This document shows positions 1 to 7,155 of a stretch of 64,000 nt of DNA, piece after piece. This stretch comes from Desulfuromonadaceae bacterium (GTDB lineage: Bacteria > Desulfobacterota > Desulfuromonadia > Geobacterales > Pseudopelobacteraceae). The stretch spans positions 36,841 through 100,840 of the forward strand of contig JAQUHA010000013.1 in assembly GCA_028683855.1 (NCBI GenBank). The letters run 5' to 3'. The position numbers were made by a program, and so were the translations under genes. The number at the start of each line of letters is the position of its first letter. The first letter of the stretch is position 1. The notes beneath the pieces are model-generated. The model worked only from the letters and a program-made list of their open reading frames with translations, did no database searches and was not told the DNA's origin.

Positions 1-567
1 AGCTCCAGACTCAAACCACAACCACGGTGAAGTACGTGAATATTCTGTGCATATAGCTAGTACTATCGAGCAGTTTGCAAGATTTTCATGGAGCATGGTT
101 TTGAAAGCATCGTAACCTGGTTTTATGTCACGCTTTGCTATAAATGTTTTTACTTTACCGTTGAATACCCTTTGCAAAACTCCATCGATAGCTCTTACAA
201 GCTCAATATCCCTAGTGTCGTAGCTTATAAAAACAAGTGGCTCGTTCAGTTCAGTTTTGTCTGAGAGGGTCAATGCAGTCTCCTTATTATTGCCCGACCG
301 AGTAGATTCTTGAGGCGCGGATATAGCTTCTTCAACTTTTTTTACTCCGTCGTGAGTAATACCGATACCGCCGCCAATTGTCCTATGTTTTACAAGATTC
401 TCGCCGGCTAGATACTGAACAATTAAACTAACTTCTTCCCTATCAAAACCGAGTTCAGTCCCGAGTTCAAACATATTGGCTATCTTGTTATTGCTTCCCT
501 CGGTAATTTCATAGAGGCTATTCAAAAAAGTGAATCTGTTTTCGTTAGTTTTTTGCAGCTTGTTCAT
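1..567 (-). CDS. TIR-domain protein, N-terminal winged-helix-like region (3' end cut by window)
   Basis: ATG at 567 follows a GGAG ribosome site (AGGAGAATAA). The frame is open for 189 codons to the window edge. Residues 1-90 look like a small helical, winged-helix-type domain (GTELGFDREEVSLIVQYL, then HRTIGGGIGITHDG). From about residue 112 the protein reads PLVFISYDTRDIELVRAI, then FIAKRDIKPG and SIVLAICTEYSRTSPWLWFE, which is the TIR signature: FISY strand, RD loop and the SPW-xxFE box. TIR proteins of this layout are often NAD-consuming or signalling effectors in anti-phage defence. The catalytic Glu is probably the one in WFE, inferred from the family. It is the leftmost cassette and is preceded by an attC site. 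Confidence 0.85.
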   Translation of the reverse strand, partial: MNKLQKTNENRFTFLNSLYEITEGSNNKIANMFELGTELGFDREEVSLIVQYLAGENLVKHRTIGGGIGITHDGVKKVEEAISAPQESTRSGNNKETALTLSDKTELNEPLVFISYDTRDIELVRAIDGVLQRVFNGKVKTFIAKRDIKPGYDAFKTMLHENLANCSIVLAICTEYSRTSPWLWFESGA

Positions 568-580
568 TTATTCTCCTTCT

Positions 581-639
581 ACCAACGGGCATGGCTTTGA
601 CCTGCCGGGTTTTAGGGCAGGTCGTAAGCCTTGTTGGAC
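581..639. other. attC cassette recombination site
   Basis: Left end ACCAAC, right end GTTGGAC (633-639). Inner inverted arms GACCTGCC (599-606) and GGCAGGTC (616-623) pair around a 9-nt loop, and GGCTT/AAGCC adds outer pairing. It lies between two minus-strand cassette genes. Confidence 0.7.
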
Positions 640-711
640 ATGATCTTTAACCTTCTAAAGTAAAAAAAGGGGAATGGAGAGTTGACCCCTCATTCCCCCG
701 TAAAGTAATTA

Positions 712-1596
712 TTAGCCTGCGTCTATATCTTTGGTTGGTCGCCTTGGCCTATGTCTTACGGGTGGAGAACTTAAAGAAAACTGTGTCACAAATTGATCAA
801 TTTCAGCAGGGTCAGCTTCATCTGTTATGGTAACATGTAGAAATTTTTGCCCATTCATGTTTAAAATTTTAACATTTAAGACGTCAGGGCGACTGATAGT
901 TTTAGTAATTATATTTTGTAGATCAGACGGTAAAGGATCACCAACGCAAATCTCCATTAATCGATTTCTGTCAAATAGATCTGGTTTTTCACGAAAGTTT
1001 GAGTTGCGATCCATGCGCCTTATTGTCATGCGAAGGCTTCTAAGCTCATCAAGGATCAACTCTTGCCCTGGCACCTCTTTTTTCTCGATTTTTGCTACTT
1101 TGAATTCTCCAAAATGTTTTAGAAAGGTGGTATATGACCCATCAGTACTTGCTTTTTCATATGTTGCTTTTATTTTTTCAGTCAATTTATGTTTAAAATC
1201 AACAATTTTTGAAAATCTAAGATCTCTCGGATATTCCAAATGTTCAATTGGTGAAGTATCAAAAGAGTAAGTTGTTCTATCATCCTTGATAATAATCGTA
1301 GGTTTATCGAACGCAAGTCGCATTCCCAATTCAAACATAACATTTGGATTTTTACCGCTGACATCACAAACTACAATTGGGTTTTCATACAAATTCTGAA
1401 TAATTCGTTTCTGAATAATTCCTACATCGTCTGCATTGCTTACTAGATTTCCTTCAAACCCAGCAGACTCTATTGCCTCCGTCAATATATCAAGGACATC
1501 TCCCCAATGAGATTCTGAACAGCCGTCAATGGTAGAAATAGGCATTACAATGCCACAGGTGAGTAGGGGTAGTACTTTTTGGGATTCATCTGTCAT
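712..1596 (-). CDS. TIR / nucleoside 2-deoxyribosyltransferase-fold protein
   Basis: 294 aa. The first 160 residues form a Rossmann-like domain: CGIVMPIST, then NPIVVCDVSGKNPNVMFELG (about residues 71-90) and KPTIIIKDD. The CDVS-x-NPNVMFELG signature, with its conserved Glu, is typical of the deoxyribosyltransferase/TIR-like superfamily used as a nucleotide-hydrolysing or sensing module in defence systems. The C-terminal half (about 175-294) is a separate unrecognised domain with a helical start (LDELRSLRMTIRRMDR). The gene lies between attC sites at 581 and 1618, so it is a single-gene cassette. The ribosome site (GGAGGTTTCAA) precedes ATG 1596. Exact substrate is unknown. A second TIR-like cassette directly follows it. 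Confidence 0.75.
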   Translation of the reverse strand: MTDESQKVLPLLTCGIVMPISTIDGCSESHWGDVLDILTEAIESAGFEGNLVSNADDVGIIQKRIIQNLYENPIVVCDVSGKNPNVMFELGMRLAFDKPTIIIKDDRTTYSFDTSPIEHLEYPRDLRFSKIVDFKHKLTEKIKATYEKASTDGSYTTFLKHFGEFKVAKIEKKEVPGQELILDELRSLRMTIRRMDRNSNFREKPDLFDRNRLMEICVGDPLPSDLQNIITKTISRPDVLNVKILNMNGQKFLHVTITDEADPAEIDQFVTQFSLSSPPVRHRPRRPTKDIDAG

Positions 1597-1617
1597 TTGA
1601 AACCTCCAGGTATATTA

Positions 1618-1671
1618 GTTCAACGTGGCTGAGGCTGACCCGCCCTCGGCGGGTCTTGCCGATGGTTGGAC
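1618..1671. other. attC cassette recombination site
   Basis: GTTCAAC (1618-1624) fits RYYYAAC and GTTGGAC (1665-1671) fits GTTRRRY. Inner arms GACCCGCC (1637-1644) and GGCGGGTC (1648-1655) are perfectly complementary. It begins 2 nt after the stop of the GYD-repeat gene, the usual gene-attC arrangement. Confidence 0.8.
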
Positions 1672-1672
1672 G

Positions 1673-2461
1673 CTATTGCCCATCGGTTGTGCTATATATG
1701 CCACCGTATGGGAGTCTTTCAGGAGTATCTCTATCTGACTCAGTTGGTTTAGAACCAGGTCGACATTTTCCAGACCTGTCATATGCATCCCAGTTGTAGC
1801 CCATATAATCATAACCTTCTTCATCATATTTGGTTCTTGTTACTTTGTGTAAATGCATACTATCAAAACCTTGATTATTATATCCTTCTATGTCTAGACC
1901 TCTTTTGTTGAATCCTTCTTTATTGTATCCATCCCTATCATATCCTTGCTTGTCGAATCCAATTCTATTAAAACCATTTATATCGAAGCCGGCATAATCG
2001 TAGCCATCTTCGTCAAAACTAGTGTTTGTAGTCTTGTGTATTCTAGCGATATTAAATAAATTTCTGTTATATCCGTCTTTGTCATTTCCGTCGTTGTTAT
2101 AACCGTCTATATCATACCCAGAGACATCATAGCCTTTCGGATCAAATATAGTGTTCGTATCTTTGTGGTGATTTTGCCGATTATAGCCTTTAGAATTGTA
2201 TCCGTCCTTGTCATAACCATCCCTATCAAATCCGAGTCGGTTATAACCATCCTTATGAAAGCCCTCTCTGTCGTAACCAAATTGATCAAATCCATTATTG
2301 TCGTAGCCTTGATTATCGTAAGTTGAACTACCATTATTTTGATCTTCTACCCACCATATATCGCCCTCTCGATGGACAGCACTGGTATTTTTTGTTGTTA
2401 TCGCAATATGCTTGGAGAATTCACAAGCTTCTTTAAATGTATTGAAAAAAACTTTTGCCAT
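1673..2461 (-). CDS. GYDxx pentapeptide-repeat cassette protein
   Basis: 262 aa. A short N-terminal domain (residues 1-44, MAKVFFNTFKEACEFSKHIA ... REGDIWWVED) is followed by about 27 tandem copies of a five-residue unit G-[YF]-[DN]-x-x, interrupted three times by a longer element of the form HK-x-T-[NR]-T-x-[FY]-D. There are thus two nested repeat levels: the 5-aa unit and a block of about 50 aa. The repeats are Asp/Asn/Tyr/Gly-rich and are not the A(D/N)Lxx pentapeptide fold or Rhs YD repeats. The tail (KPTESDRDTPERLPYGG) is non-repetitive. Function is unknown. The regular Asp spacing could suit metal binding, aggregation or a solenoid. It shares a cassette with the membrane protein gene upstream (44-nt gap, no attC between). 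Confidence 0.75.
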   Translation of the reverse strand: MAKVFFNTFKEACEFSKHIAITTKNTSAVHREGDIWWVEDQNNGSSTYDNQGYDNNGFDQFGYDREGFHKDGYNRLGFDRDGYDKDGYNSKGYNRQNHHKDTNTIFDPKGYDVSGYDIDGYNNDGNDKDGYNRNLFNIARIHKTTNTSFDEDGYDYAGFDINGFNRIGFDKQGYDRDGYNKEGFNKRGLDIEGYNNQGFDSMHLHKVTRTKYDEEGYDYMGYNWDAYDRSGKCRPGSKPTESDRDTPERLPYGGIYSTTDGQ

Positions 2462-2505
2462 ATTCGCCTCCGTTGCAAGTATATCTCTATGCAGAAACTA
2501 TAAGA

Positions 2506-3222
2506 CTAGGCAAAGGTGAGAGTCCTGTCAGATGGATTGTTAGCGACGACATCTTTGTAGTCTGCAATGTGTTTGAAGTATGGATGCCCATTCGGTTGGT
2601 CGATTTTCTCGCAGAACCACAATCGTTCGTAAGGCTCTCCGGAAAAATCAAAATGACAAAAAATGTGAGGAAAGTAGTAATACTTATCACCGTCCATATT
2701 TACGGCCTCAATTGAATCGTACGGGACATCTCCCATAAGCCACGCTCTTACATCGGCTTTTTCTTCGTTAACCCAATCCAGAAATCGGTAACCATTTTCA
2801 CACTCTACGAGACTACCAATTCTCAAACAAAGAACTATTCCTCGTTCGTATGTATCCAATAAAGCAACCCGAAACCAAGGTGAAATGCCTTTCTCTTCGT
2901 CTACTGTATTTGGATAGTTATCCACTCGATCTACGTGCCTGACAATCACGTCTTGCCTTAGATTCTCCGCACGGCATTTGTAAATCTCTTCCTCGAATTG
3001 CTTTCTCAGTAATTCTCGATGCTGAATCCTCTCTCCGTTAGACTTGAAACGATTCCTTATAGTGGGCTTGCTAACTCTTCTCCATATTTCTACAGCAACA
3101 CCGACAAATCCACAGAGAACAACGAGCGGTTCCCAGTTACCCTTCGGGTCAAAATACCAAACAACACCTAAGGAAGCAGCACATATAAACCCAACTATTT
3201 CAACGTATATCAGCTTTGACAT
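2506..3222 (-). CDS. Membrane-anchored cassette protein of unknown function
   Basis: 238 aa. Two N-terminal hydrophobic segments (about residues 5-23 and 32-47, with WEPLVVLCGFVGVAVEIW in the second) anchor a soluble domain of about 180 residues rich in aromatic and acidic residues (SPWFRVALLDTYERGIVLCLRIG; EKADVRAWLMGDVPY). No family is recognised. It is the promoter-proximal gene of a two-gene cassette with the GYD-repeat protein and is preceded by the attC at 3239. The pairing of a membrane protein with a repetitive soluble partner suggests the two act together, but this is inference. Confidence 0.65.
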   Translation of the reverse strand: MSKLIYVEIVGFICAASLGVVWYFDPKGNWEPLVVLCGFVGVAVEIWRRVSKPTIRNRFKSNGERIQHRELLRKQFEEEIYKCRAENLRQDVIVRHVDRVDNYPNTVDEEKGISPWFRVALLDTYERGIVLCLRIGSLVECENGYRFLDWVNEEKADVRAWLMGDVPYDSIEAVNMDGDKYYYFPHIFCHFDFSGEPYERLWFCEKIDQPNGHPYFKHIADYKDVVANNPSDRTLTFA

Positions 3223-3238
3223 GCCTAATTTCCTTGCC

Positions 3239-3300
3239 GTTCAACGGGGGCCGGAAATCACCTGCCGGTTTTTATGGCAGGTGTATTTACGTGGTTATAC
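3239..3300. other. attC cassette recombination site
   Basis: GTTCAAC (3239-3245) and GTTATAC (3294-3300) form the ends. Inner arms CACCTGCC (3259-3266) and GGCAGGTG (3276-3283) are perfectly paired around a short T-rich loop. Confidence 0.7.
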
Positions 3301-3353
3301 CTTCAGGTGTAGCCTCTGACTCCTTAACCTCCTACGGGAGAGAAAGGAACTTT

Positions 3354-3599
3354 ATGAAAATTGATCGTATGGCTGGTCAAATTGAGTTTGATTCTACTGA
3401 GGAATTATTAGATTCTTTTGTTTCCTTGTCTATTCAGTTAAACGACTTTGGAAATGAAACTTATAACTCCTTGGTAGATGACCCTTGGTATTTCAAGGGA
3501 CGCAAGCTTCTATGGGAGTCTGGCTTTGCTTTAAGGCAACAGCTGCGGCACGAGCTTCTTTCAGCTCTTCCGCAGAAGCGAATAGTTCTCCACATTTAG
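3354..3599 (+). CDS. Small hypothetical protein, opposite orientation to the array
   Basis: 81 aa starting at ATG 3354 behind a GAGAGAAAGGA ribosome site. The N-terminal part is acidic and natural-looking (MKIDRMAGQIEFDSTEELLD), while the C-terminal third (RQQLRHELLSALPQKRIVLHI) is basic. No family is recognised. It runs against the other cassette genes but sits inside the cassette that also holds the zinc-ribbon gene. On the opposite strand at about 3548-3628 there is a short open stretch with a CSKCGELF zinc-knuckle-like motif and no clear start, which may be a decayed duplicate of the zinc-ribbon gene, so coding on this strand is uncertain. Confidence 0.35.
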   Translation: MKIDRMAGQIEFDSTEELLDSFVSLSIQLNDFGNETYNSLVDDPWYFKGRKLLWESGFALRQQLRHELLSALPQKRIVLHI

Positions 3600-3697
3600 A
3601 GCAAATTCTGTCTTCTGTTCTTGTACCATAAACTTCATCCTATATTTTTGGTTATTTTTTTTTTTAAGGAGTTAAAATGCCAACAGAATTTAAACAG

Positions 3698-3904
3698 TTA
3701 CAGGCTGATCTTAAAGCCCTTCAGCCCTTTTTGCAGTTCACCGACGATGGACTTTTTGGCCTCGTCAAGTACTGCTTCTCTGATGTCTCCGTACTTCCAG
3801 ACGTTGGAGCAGCCGGAACAGGTAATCTCGGAGTTACTGTCAATTTCTCCGATAGGCTTCATAAGGTCTCCTCCACAATTGGTACACTTCGGGAATACTT
3901 CCAT
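3698..3904 (-). CDS. Small zinc-ribbon protein
   Basis: 68 aa from ATG 3904 with a strong GGAGG ribosome site 7 nt upstream. CTNCGG (residues 7-12) and CSGCSN (30-35) form a four-cysteine zinc ribbon, followed by a helical acidic/basic tail (DIREAVLDEAKKSIVGELQK). Such small ribbons occur in phage and mobile DNA; the partner is unknown. An ORF on the other strand (3677-3925) also has a good ribosome site, but the paired cysteines and conserved layout favour this strand. Confidence 0.65.
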   Translation of the reverse strand: MEVFPKCTNCGGDLMKPIGEIDSNSEITCSGCSNVWKYGDIREAVLDEAKKSIVGELQKGLKGFKISL

Positions 3905-3944
3905 GGTGATACCTCCTCGGTTTGATTTTATTTATTTTCTTGGT

Positions 3945-4016
3945 GTATAACGGCTATGAGCGTGACCGGCTGCGGCGGGTTTTTCGCCGCGACCGAGTCC
4001 ACGCGAGAGTTGGGAC
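3945..4016. other. attC cassette recombination site
   Basis: Left end GTATAAC (3945-3951), right end GTTGGGA (4009-4015). Inner arms GCGGCG (3972-3977) and CGCCGC (3985-3990), with outer pairing GACCG/CGGTC-like. It lies between the lipoprotein and zinc-ribbon cassette genes. Confidence 0.65.
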
Positions 4017-4069
4017 ATCCTTTTATCCTCAAATGCGAATATGTGAAAGGCGTCTCCAAAGGATCCCTT

Positions 4070-4471
4070 TTATCTCTGAACAGGCTGCTCCCACGGGTTT
4101 CTCTGAAGCAGGTTATATTTCTTGCCCTTCGCTTTTTCATCCTCTTGCAACGGGGTACATGGCGGCGAACCACCTTCTTTCAGCTTTTGACGAAGATCAT
4201 GAGGTAGGCCAGCAAGCTCAGTCCAATACACGATTGTCCTTGTTTTTGAGTTAAGGCCGAAAGCGTCACCATACTCCAGATAAACTCTTGACGCGGTCAC
4301 TCCAATGTAAGTCGTCCAAGTTGCGCTATTCATGCCGTTAATCTGCTTTGCTTGAGTAATAAATTCTTCTGGCGATAGGTGCTTTATGGTAGTGCCGCAT
4401 CCACTTATGAAAAAAAGTGTCAACAACGGTAGAAGTACCAGAAAACATTTTTTTGTATTTGACTTGATCAT
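4070..4471 (-). CDS. Small lipoprotein of unknown function
   Basis: 133 aa. N-terminal lipoprotein signal: KKCFLVLLPLLTLFFISGC, with the lipobox Cys at about residue 25. The mature part (TTIKHLSPEEFITQAKQI ... YIGVTASRVYLEYGDAFG) predicts a small periplasmic or outer-membrane-attached domain. The KxxYLEYGDxF-type segment resembles other short lipoproteins in cassette arrays, but no named family is certain. ATG 4471 is used because it gives the complete signal peptide. The gene lies between the attC at 3945 and a partial site at 4494. Confidence 0.65.
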   Translation of the reverse strand: MIKSNTKKCFLVLLPLLTLFFISGCGTTIKHLSPEEFITQAKQINGMNSATWTTYIGVTASRVYLEYGDAFGLNSKTRTIVYWTELAGLPHDLRQKLKEGGSPPCTPLQEDEKAKGKKYNLLQRNPWEQPVQR

Positions 4472-4493
4472 ACCTTGCTCCAGATAGCGGTTT

Positions 4494-4520
4494 GGGCGGT
4501 GTACACCGCCCTAGTTGGAT
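4494..4520. other. Partial attC-like site with perfect palindrome
   Basis: A perfect 18-bp palindrome GGGCGGTGTACACCGCCC (4494-4511) is followed by GTTGGAT (4514-4520), which fits GTTRRRY. No matching RYYYAAC end is seen on the other side, so this may be a truncated or fused cassette junction. Confidence 0.4.
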
Positions 4521-4556
4521 ATTCATTTTTTTGCGGTTCTATGCGGACTTTTCCTT

Positions 4557-4742
4557 CTAGCCTTTTTCGTTTTTGCCGCTCTTCCTTACTGCTCCACCAG
4601 CTTGCTTCTCCGGTTCCGTACGCGACACCAGCAAACTCCTCTTCGTTTTCGCTGCCCGCGCTGCCATGCTCTTGCAACTCCGGGCACCTCCGCCAGCAGA
4701 ACCGACATACTCCTCGGTTTTCTTTGTTTTTTCGTTGTCCAA
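4557..4742 (-). CDS. Possible small cassette ORF (doubtful)
   Basis: 61 aa from a TTG at 4742 that lies within the attC end. It is basic and low-complexity (KSMAARAAKTKRSLLVSRTE), with no recognised domain. Several overlapping frames of similar length are open here on both strands, so coding is not established. It is listed because the interval 4521-4736 lies between two recombination sites and should hold a cassette. Confidence 0.2.
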   Translation of the reverse strand: MDNEKTKKTEEYVGSAGGGARSCKSMAARAAKTKRSLLVSRTEPEKQAGGAVRKSGKNEKG

Positions 4743-4797
4743 CGTGGTGGGGGCGCACCAGCGCGTCAGCGTCTGTGTGCCGCCGCCTGGTTATGAC
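4737..4797. other. attC cassette recombination site
   Basis: GTCCAAC (4737-4743) fits RYYYAAC; the right end is GTTATGA (4790-4796). The GC-rich interior (GGGGGCGCAC versus GTGTGCCGCCGCC) can fold imperfectly. The stop of the next cassette gene (4766) lies inside it. Confidence 0.55.
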
Positions 4798-5317
4798 TTC
4801 GCTTTCCAGTGCGCCCGGCTATCCTCAAGCAAGCTACCGATATCCCGAGGGCCGCTGCAATAAATGATGCCATTAAGATGTAATCGGTAAGAAGTTCGTT
4901 CGGTGCATCAGGGGCAAATTCTTTTGCAGAGAGACGAAGCCAGTAGGCCAGTGTTGTTCCGACCAAGATGTAGCTGAAGCCGTAAAGTGGAATGGCTAAT
5001 AATCTGAAGCCTTTTCTCATCAGCACGACAGCAAACGCGGCAGTCAGCATGAGGACAGCTAGTGATGCCCCTCCGCGTTCAATTGTATTTGCCATTGGTT
5101 CAGAATTAAAAAGACTTGCCGTTCTAGTCATTTCCTCGACTGCCAACAAGCCTCCTCCGATCAAGACGAGTATGTACACGCCCGTCATGCCGTCGATTCC
5201 TCCTTTTATTTCTTCCTCAATCTCATAGCCGCAGGTGCATCTAAGGAGTTCTGCTATCTCTAACTCCTCCCCACATCTCGGGCATCTATTTGTCGTCATT
5301 TCTTTCTTCATGGTCAT
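4766..5317 (-). CDS. Zinc-ribbon membrane protein
   Basis: 183 aa. An N-terminal zinc ribbon (CPRCGEELEIAELLRCTCG, residues 12-30) is followed by four predicted membrane segments (about 44-60, 84-100, 107-125 and 145-166, including GVYILVLIGGGLLAV and LIASFIAAALGISVACL-like stretches). Resembles zinc-ribbon/membrane proteins of unknown function found widely in cassette arrays. Three in-frame Met codons (1, 3 and 7) are possible starts; the first lies inside the attC end, so the true start may be ATG 5311 or 5299. Last residues run into the next attC site. Confidence 0.6.
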   Translation of the reverse strand: MTMKKEMTTNRCPRCGEELEIAELLRCTCGYEIEEEIKGGIDGMTGVYILVLIGGGLLAVEEMTRTASLFNSEPMANTIERGGASLAVLMLTAAFAVVLMRKGFRLLAIPLYGFSYILVGTTLAYWLRLSAKEFAPDAPNELLTDYILMASFIAAALGISVACLRIAGRTGKRSHNQAAAHRR

Positions 5318-5370
5318 AACGCCATAAGCCTGACCGGCGGCTTTTTGGCCGGTCTTGGCGCTAGTTGGAC
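5314..5370. other. attC cassette recombination site
   Basis: TCATAAC (5314-5320) and GTTGGAC (5364-5370). Inner arms GACCGGC (5332-5338) and GCCGGTC (5348-5354) pair perfectly around a T-rich loop. It is the last clear site of the array; no such site is seen between the next three genes. Confidence 0.75.
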
Positions 5371-5385
5371 ATTGTCATTGATCCC

Positions 5386-6003
5386 CTATCTAGTTATTTG
5401 TTTGAGTGCTTTCTGCGCCTTTTCATGTCCCTGTTCAGCTGCCTTGCGATACCACTTCTCTGCCTCTACTTTGTTTTGCGGAACCCCATCACCTTTGGAT
5501 AACATATAACCGAGAACAAACTGTGAATTTGAGTATCCATTTTCTGCAGCTTTTCTGTACCACTTTGCTGCCTCTGTTTTATCTTGAGGAATTCCATCGC
5601 CCTTGGCTAAAATGTTAGCAAGGTTGTGTTGTGCTTCAACATATCCCAGTATAGCTGCCTTTCGGTACCACCTCTCTGCCTCCACTTTATCTTGAGCTAT
5701 CCCTTCGCCATTACTATACATAGTGCCGATATTGAATTGAGCTAAGGCGTTCCCCTGTTTTGCCGCCTTACGAAACCACTCAATTCCAGTATTGTAGTCT
5801 TGTGTCACACCTTTGCCGTCGGTATACAATACGCCAATATTATACTGCGCGTTAGCATCCCCTTTTTTTGCAAGTGGCATCCACTCACGCAATGCCTTTG
5901 TATAGTTTCCAGCCTTTGCAGCAGTCATACCTTCGTTGAATCCAGCAAAAGCCGCTGTAGAACAAACTGCAACCATAAACAGTGATGCGAGATGTTTCTT
6001 CAT
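5386..6003 (-). CDS. Secreted Sel1-repeat protein
   Basis: 205 aa from ATG 6003, chosen because it starts a clean signal peptide (MKKHLASLFMVAVCSTAAFA) with a GGAG site upstream; a start 7 codons further upstream is less likely. Four to five Sel1-like repeats of 36 residues follow (AQYNIGVLYTDGKGV; AQFNIGTMYSNGEGI; AQHNLANILAKGDGI; SQFVLGYMLSKGDGV), each ending in AxxWYRKAAE. Sel1 repeats form alpha-solenoids for protein-protein contacts in the periplasm. In integron or island context such proteins are sometimes immunity or adaptor proteins; the partner is unknown. Confidence 0.85.
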   Translation of the reverse strand: MKKHLASLFMVAVCSTAAFAGFNEGMTAAKAGNYTKALREWMPLAKKGDANAQYNIGVLYTDGKGVTQDYNTGIEWFRKAAKQGNALAQFNIGTMYSNGEGIAQDKVEAERWYRKAAILGYVEAQHNLANILAKGDGIPQDKTEAAKWYRKAAENGYSNSQFVLGYMLSKGDGVPQNKVEAEKWYRKAAEQGHEKAQKALKQITR

Positions 6004-6046
6004 TTCACAATCTCCTTGAAACAATAAGTGATGAGTAGAATTAGAG

Positions 6047-6424
6047 TCACATATTAAAGATATTATTCAGTTCTGCGGCATGTGCTGTGCCATACCATAT
6101 GAAAAATATCCCTATACCACCAACTATTAAACTAGGCACTATGGCCATAGCCAGTATGTTTGTAGAGTGGAGTCTGTTTTTGTTGAAATTCTTTACCAAT
6201 ACAAATGTTATTGCTGCTACAACTACATACAGTGGTATGAACATAACGAGATAAGAAACGACAACGCTCAGAACCTTACCAGCTGCAGTTATCACGTTTT
6301 CCAGTGGCGGGTTTGGGATCACGATATGGGATACTGTACAGTACACCGTTGCGGCAATGCCCAGTCGCAGAAAAAATCTTTTCCAACCAAGTACATTATC
6401 AGTTGCATTAATATTGTCTTGCAA
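6047..6424 (-). CDS. Small integral membrane protein
   Basis: 125 aa with three hydrophobic segments (about residues 17-35, 47-77 and 89-110; the middle one contains VVVSYLVMFIPLYVVVAAI). No family is recognised. It lies 43 nt from the Sel1 gene without an attC between, and could be co-transcribed with it. Confidence 0.6.
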   Translation of the reverse strand: MQDNINATDNVLGWKRFFLRLGIAATVYCTVSHIVIPNPPLENVITAAGKVLSVVVSYLVMFIPLYVVVAAITFVLVKNFNKNRLHSTNILAMAIVPSLIVGGIGIFFIWYGTAHAAELNNIFNM

Positions 6425-6458
6425 ATGTATTACCTCTCCTATTTACATCATATTTACT

Positions 6459-6995
6459 TTACATTACTCCAACATATTTACTATTCAGGACATCCCACAC
6501 CTTTTGTGCAAAACGTCCTCCTTCCATGCCCAAATTCAAAAGTTCTTTGCGAAATGATGCCCATTCTGAGTCGTCAAGAAGCACCGTTCGTAGAACGTGA
6601 CCATCTTCTTTTCTTATGTCAATCTTTGAAAACTTAAAAACTCCATCTTCGAGCAAAAACGCTGTAATGGCTCCATGTACTAAATCATTTCGTCTATTGC
6701 CGGCGACCTCAAATCTTTGAAGCAGAGTTTTACTTTCTGCATTGAATTGATTCAAGTCCGAATAGTTTTCAAATTGTTCTCGTAGAAATTCAGTTTTCCC
6801 TTTCAAAAAATGCGGCGGCTTGCTGAAGCGCTTACTGGGACCAACAAGGGGAAAGACCATTGAAACAATCAAGTCTAATGTTTGTTCGGCGCAGCCCCAC
6901 TGTACCACTACAAAACCAACAGCCTTGAACAGAATTTCTATATCACTATTTGGCTCTACTCCGGAAAGATCAAAGGTCATTTCTAACATCCTCAT
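6459..6995 (-). CDS. Hypothetical protein with HEPN-like RNxxxH motif
   Basis: 178 aa, soluble and mostly helical. Residues around 100 read AGNRRNDLVHGAITAF; the R-N-x3-H arrangement is the kind of catalytic motif found in HEPN ribonucleases. That assignment is a suggestion, not proven, because similar RNDLVHG strings occur in non-nuclease helical proteins. The N-terminal part (FVVVQWGCAEQTLDLIVSM) packs as helices. ATG 6995 or 6980 are possible starts. The gene is last before the iteron-like repeats and is separated from the membrane gene by 34 nt. Confidence 0.6.
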   Translation of the reverse strand: MRMLEMTFDLSGVEPNSDIEILFKAVGFVVVQWGCAEQTLDLIVSMVFPLVGPSKRFSKPPHFLKGKTEFLREQFENYSDLNQFNAESKTLLQRFEVAGNRRNDLVHGAITAFLLEDGVFKFSKIDIRKEDGHVLRTVLLDDSEWASFRKELLNLGMEGGRFAQKVWDVLNSKYVGVM

Positions 6996-7066
6996 GGAAA
7001 AGGGTGCTCAATTTGGAGCACTCGGCTATTTTTGGTTCTTTGTTCAACTCGGTTATATACGGTTTC

Positions 7067-7155
7067 CCTATATAGGACATTTGTTCCTCATATAGGTAAC
7101 TTATTCCTCATATAGGACACCTGGGTTGGTTACCTATATAAGACACCTATCCACA
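7067..7155. repeat. Iteron-like repeats with DnaA-box-like end
   Basis: Four copies of a TATAGG(A/T)(C/A)A-type core begin at 7071, 7091, 7111 and (variant TATAAGACA) 7137, spaced 20, 20 and 26 bp. Two copies extend to TTCCTCATATAGG. The cluster ends with CTATCCACA (7147-7155), one mismatch from the DnaA box TTATCCACA. This could be a plasmid-type origin or the multi-site end of a transposon. It overlaps the end of the decayed gene at 7130-7514. Confidence 0.5.

Larger units (their letters stand above)
1..5385. mobile_element. Integron gene-cassette array (partial, no integrase in view)
   Basis: Small, mostly minus-strand genes alternate with six hairpin-forming sites whose ends match RYYYAAC and GTTRRRY and whose inner arms resemble each other (GACCTGCC/GGCAGGTC, GACCCGCC/GGCGGGTC, CACCTGCC/GGCAGGTG, GACCGGC/GCCGGTC). 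One gene or gene pair per site, read toward lower coordinates, is the standard cassette layout. No intI or attI is visible, so the platform must lie outside the window or be lost. The array continues past base 1, because the first cassette gene is cut by the window edge. Confidence 0.75.

Noticed and set aside
1840..2330. Regular ATCATA-type repeats resembling a CRISPR array
   Set aside because: The repetition is coding: it follows the 15-bp period of the GYDxx protein, without constant repeats separated by unique spacers.
4468..4867. Overlapping ORFs of 90-130 codons in both strands around 4.5-4.8 kb
   Set aside because: They run through the attC site and palindrome and have low-complexity translations; only a doubtful cassette ORF is kept.
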